64,000 nt of DNA from Breviolum minutum Mf 1.05b.01 (Eukaryota > Sar > Dinophyceae > Suessiales > Symbiodiniaceae), in assembly GCA_000507305.1 (NCBI GenBank), contig DF239934.1, forward strand, positions 1 to 64,000, written 5' to 3'. The stretch's first letter is position 1; each line of letters opens with the position of its first letter. Below, in pieces: positions 60,176 to 64,000 of the stretch. The notes under the pieces were generated by a model, which saw nothing but the letters and a program-made list of their open reading frames with translations, searched no databases and was not told the DNA's origin. A program made the translations under genes and the position numbers.

Positions 60176-63100
60176 CTAGTTTGATTCTCTCCGGTACAAT
60201 TAAATATACATATATATATATTATATACAATATAAATATATACATACAGAAATACATACAAATGACATATCGTACTGTATATAAGACAGCGCTCACTCCC
60301 CCTCTCCCTCTATATATAGCATGAATTGATTTTGATGTTTCTTCTGGGAGCCCCACTTAGAGGTCAGTGATGACTCTACTCATGGGTCATGACTGCAAAA
60401 CAAGTCAAGGCAGCTATCGTGATGCAAAGAATTTTAGTTCAAAAATCATTCAGACTGTATTTGTCGGGGTCCTATCCACTTCAGGACGTACAAAGGCACC
60501 AAAGAGTGATAAAACTGAGCGTTGCTGCAGACTAAAGACAAGCAAAACATGGCACTTGGATGCAGGTGGCCAATCATGGCAGGATGGCTTTCCTGGAGGA
60601 ATTTGTCTTGGTTCAACAGGAAGCTCTCCTTTCAGCATGGTTGTCTTCAAGTTACTGGATGCTACTGAGGAACAGCAACAGCAACAACGAGAACAAGAAC
60701 AACAACAGTTGGTGAATCCAAAGATCTAACTGACCTCAAATAGGTTACTGCATCTACTAATCTACTCTTATCGCGATGGTCTTAGTCGCTGACATAGCTG
60801 GTGAGCACAACATCATACAGTTCCACAATGGGACCTTGGCTTTTGTGTCTCAAGGCTGCATTTCACTATGATATCTACCCTACTCTACCCTGCTTGCAAA
60901 TATCTTGCATACAGTACAAACACGGAGAAAAGATTCCTGATCTATCTACCATCTTTATAGACTGCATCCTTTCTTGCATAACCAATACAACTGTCGGCAA
61001 ATGCTAAGAATAATCTTCTAAAGATTTGAACAGTAAAAATCCAGCACCATGCAGCACCCTTGCGTAGAAATCAACTTGCCAAGGCCAGTGGGTGATGTAC
61101 ATGATGGGATGGTCTACAGCTCAGCACAATTTAACAATGGACAGGGACCATGCAAGCACGACCAATGTATAGAAATGTGCTACTTAAAATGAACCGATCG
61201 CAACCCCCGATTCTGTGACCAGGAGAAGACAGCAACTTATTGTGATTAAACTTATATCAACGAAACCGAGTCCTGCAACCATGGGCGATTCCACCAGGTG
61301 AGGAAAGAAATTCTGTTTATCTTCCTTGTAACTAAGGTGTCAACCCTTCCATTGTGCGGTGTTGACCTCGGATATTGAACTTGAGACTGGCTGGACTTCA
61401 TGAAAATTAATGGTCAAGGGAGCAAGGTGAAGGCCAGCTGAGGTGATTTCTCCTATCATTTCTCGTAGCAAATGATACTGTGATCTTCCCAAATCATATT
61501 CTGCCACCAAAGTAGAAAATCCAAAAAGGAAGGACCGGACAGGCTTCTAGATTCTAGATCAAATTCTTGGGCTTTTGACTGAAGACACATTGGGAATCTG
61601 CCGCCTTTCAGTTGACCTGGGTGACCTCCTAAGTGATCTGCTTCATAGCGCAAATCGATGGCACGCTCGCCGTGCCATGGCCAAACCTCTGGCGCAGGGC
61701 CGTTGGGGATAAGGAAATGAAGGGGCGGACGTGAAAGTTACCGGTATGATATATATATATATACAGTACACATCGGTACACTAATCTTTTCATAACAGTA
61801 ACACATATTCATTTCATTTCATTTAGGGAAAGGAACGCAAAGAAAGAACCAGTTCTCCTTGAAGACTCTGAGTACATATATTGGTCGAAATGTGTAGAAA
61901 TCAAGTGCCTCAAAAGTTCCCCCTCTTTGCCGCCTTCACTTGCTCTTGCCATTCCGCAGTGACCTGTCAAAATGGCGGTATGTTTCACACAACAAAGGAA
62001 GGATCTCGTGGCTGCTATTTTTGCTGACCTTTCAGAAGACCTATCTATTATCTATTGTCAAACGTTGAAGTCTACAACATGAATAACAAGAGAATAACAG
62101 GTCTATGCAAAACTTAAGTGAGGGGACGGGGCTGAAAATGAAGCTCTGATGAAACATGTCCTCGGTTAGCAATAGCCAGTCCGATTGCACACTCCATTGT
62201 TTTACTTCGGCCTTTTTTAATTTAAAAGGATCATATAAATTCCGCCAGCCTCTCGAAATTCACGTTGCCACACGCTGTCCTCTCCTGGAACGTGGAGGAA
62301 ACTCCTGCACCTCTTTTACGTTCTCTAGATACAACTTCCATATCAAACATATCAACAGATGTCTTCGGCTTCAAGCAATCTCAAAGACAACAAAGACAAC
62401 TAAAATACTAAAAGATACTAAAAGTATGACAACTTTTCTGGAAAGCTGTGGTTGACATCCAAGCACTTCACCAGCCCCAGCGCAACCTCTCACCAACATC
62501 GCAGGTGCGAGGACCTTAATCAGTCCACTTCGTTGAGCTTTCACAAGAGCTATCACATGTCATCAACATTCACCACTGGGACGTGTGGCGAGTGAAACGA
62601 GAGCGTTTCAATTGGCATGCCTTCAAAACCGCTTGAAATGGTGAGGCAATTTCCAGATCCTACATCCTACATTCATGATTCAAAGGGCTTACAAGTTCAC
62701 GGCAAATTGATATGGTTGGGAGCATCCAACAGTCACCCGCAGTATGCCATCACACCTCGGGTCTAAGTTCCCAAACCAAGGCTCTTCCCCAAGTTCCTTG
62801 TAGTTCAGGGGCCTTGGAGTCGAAGGTTTGAAGGTCCAAAATTGCCAGGGGATCACTTTCATGATAGGCCATGGTAGAAAGGAAAATATGTAGAAGGTAA
62901 ATATAGTATATAGAAGATATGATACGGTCAGTCTTTATATACTTCATGTTCATTCTAGGCTTTTCTTTACATTTCGTTGCATTTCATTTATCATTTGAGT
63001 CTTGCGTATTGCTTTCCCCCCCATGGCACCGCAGCATCACATACAATATTTTTGAGTTAAAAATGTGTCATTGTACCATTGAAAAGGTTCCATTTACTTT

Positions 63101-63207
63101 GGGCCGCAGCAATGCTGGGACATAAAAACCCATCAAGAATATCTGCAATCGTTTAAGCAAATCCTGTTGGCACCGCAAGTTTCATCAAGAGAACTCAGGA
63201 ACATTGA
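60176..63207. other. Probable 5' part of the SNF2 gene and AT-rich DNA
   Basis: Apart from the segment at 61345-61500, open frames at 60450-60650 (both strands), 62440-62550 (-) and 62750-62870 (-, DPLAILDLQTFDSKAPELQG) look protein-like. I searched by eye for a P-loop (GxGKT) on the minus strand and found none. Confidence 0.45.
61345..61500 (-). CDS. Exon-like segment upstream of the SNF2 exons
   Basis: An open frame between ttggtggcag| and AAGG|gttgac reads YDLGRSQYHLLREMIGE then HLAPLTINFHEVQPVSSS. Composition and both splice sites suggest an exon of the same minus-strand gene, 5' of motif II. No known motif is present. Confidence 0.35.
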
Positions 63208-63396
63208 CTATCATACTTTCGCTGGAATGACAAAGGCTTGACTTTGCGAAACCACTTGCCAAAGATGTTACAGCTTGTGCAAGCGACAATAGATGTTGAG
63301 AAGAAGAACAAGGACAAGGATGAAAAGTTCAATCCTGTGGTATCTCACGACTTATCAAAATCTGCAGCTGCAAAGGCAGGACTACAAAACAAGTGA
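63208..63396 (+). CDS. Exon-like frame on the plus strand
   Basis: A 62-codon open frame to TGA includes LRNHLPKMLQLVQATIDVEK and the Lys/Asp-rich KKNKDKDEKF. The charge pattern looks like real protein rather than repeat. It could be the last exon of a plus-strand gene, which would be divergent from the other genes here. I do not recognise it. Confidence 0.33.
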   Translation, partial: LSYFRWNDKGLTLRNHLPKMLQLVQATIDVEKKNKDKDEKFNPVVSHDLSKSAAAKAGLQNK

Positions 63397-63446
63397 TTCA
63401 GGCACGACTTTAGCATCCGAGTGTACATATATATATATATATAGAG

Positions 63447-63448
63447 AT

Positions 63449-63483
<35 letters not shown>
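63447..63483. repeat. (GA)n microsatellite
   Basis: About 18 units of ag. A second run with tacg, aagt and aga blocks lies at 63581-63694, after a 5-base N gap at 63576-63580. Confidence 0.96.
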
Positions 63484-63484
<1 letters not shown>

Positions 63485-63656
63485 GCTAGTTAGTAACGTT
63501 TCGTTTTTGGTTCGGTCCGGTTCCCTTCGACGGACTAAACTTACTTAAACCGTCGGACCTAAGTACGGCCGACGANNNNNACGTACGTACGTACGTAGTA
63601 CGTATACGTAGTAGTATAGTAAGTAATAAGTAAGTAAGTAAGTAAGAAGAAGAAGA

Positions 63657-63694
<38 letters not shown>

Positions 63695-64000
63695 CGCATT
63701 GGAATCCGTTTTTGTTGCGGTCCCTTCAGGCAAATCTTAAACCTGGCCAATAGGCCAGCGAAGCTAACGCAGGTGAAATTCCGCTGCAACCCTTGAGGAG
63801 CGCTGGAATCCTGCTTGGATCAATGACCCATGGATTGAGAAAGTCGGCTGCGACTTTGAAGTGTAGACTTCATGCATGTCTATGAATTTCTTGGATCTAT
63901 AGCCACATGACCAGTCTGCTGACTCATGACTAGTCATTAGTATTCAGTAGTCATCCTGGCCTACCGCTGATATCCGCTGATATACAGCTGGTGATATCTG

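Noticed and set aside
1..64000. Bacterial or phage origin
   Set aside because: No long genes, ribosome-binding sites or operons; two eukaryotic spliced genes and many dispersed inverted-repeat elements instead.

Overview
The window is nuclear DNA of a eukaryote with small exons and long introns, most likely a dinoflagellate of the Symbiodiniaceae type. That placement is inference. It rests on introns that begin with GT, GC or GA and end in AG, on introns packed with many families of short inverted-repeat (MITE-like) elements, and on repeat texture. The six long trinucleotide reading frames and most other long open frames are repeats, not genes.

Two genes can be read exon by exon, both on the minus strand. 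The first starts at 29482 and runs down to at least 8762, probably to about 2.6 kb. It encodes the selenocysteine-specific elongation factor eEFSec (SelB). Sixteen exons carry, in order, a Lys/Ala-rich N-terminus, the P-loop GHIDSGKT, ERGIT, DCPGH, NKID, the SA motif, the IPQRDPSGP linker, KGQGTVLTG of domain II, and the GDRVAMCV...ELERG region. Reading phase agrees at the joins except around one exon not found (24.9-27.8 kb). The second gene lies at about 60.2-55.2 kb and encodes an SNF2-family ATPase/helicase. It shows motif II (VVLDE/AQTIKN, split by an intron), motif III (LALTGSPIENSL), LRRE, the VKMTEDQAKIY segment and LCTHPWCYL. Its P-loop exon and its second RecA lobe were not found.

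Layout: 0-0.2 kb, a 32-40 bp tandem repeat; 0.2-29.5 kb, eEFSec with MITE-filled introns; 29.5-46 kb, repeat-rich DNA with a few exon-like segments I cannot name; 46.2-46.5 kb, a 43-bp tandem repeat; 46.5-55.2 kb, a low-repeat stretch with many coding-like segments, possibly the rest of the SNF2 gene or a neighbour; 55.2-60.2 kb, the SNF2 core; 60.2-64 kb, its probable 5' part, a plus-strand exon-like frame and microsatellites.

The two readable genes act separately: eEFSec delivers selenocysteinyl-tRNA to UGA codons on the ribosome, and the SNF2 protein remodels chromatin or DNA-protein complexes. They share one strand, which suits the unidirectional gene arrays of dinoflagellates. No tRNA, rRNA, CRISPR array or prokaryotic gene was found.
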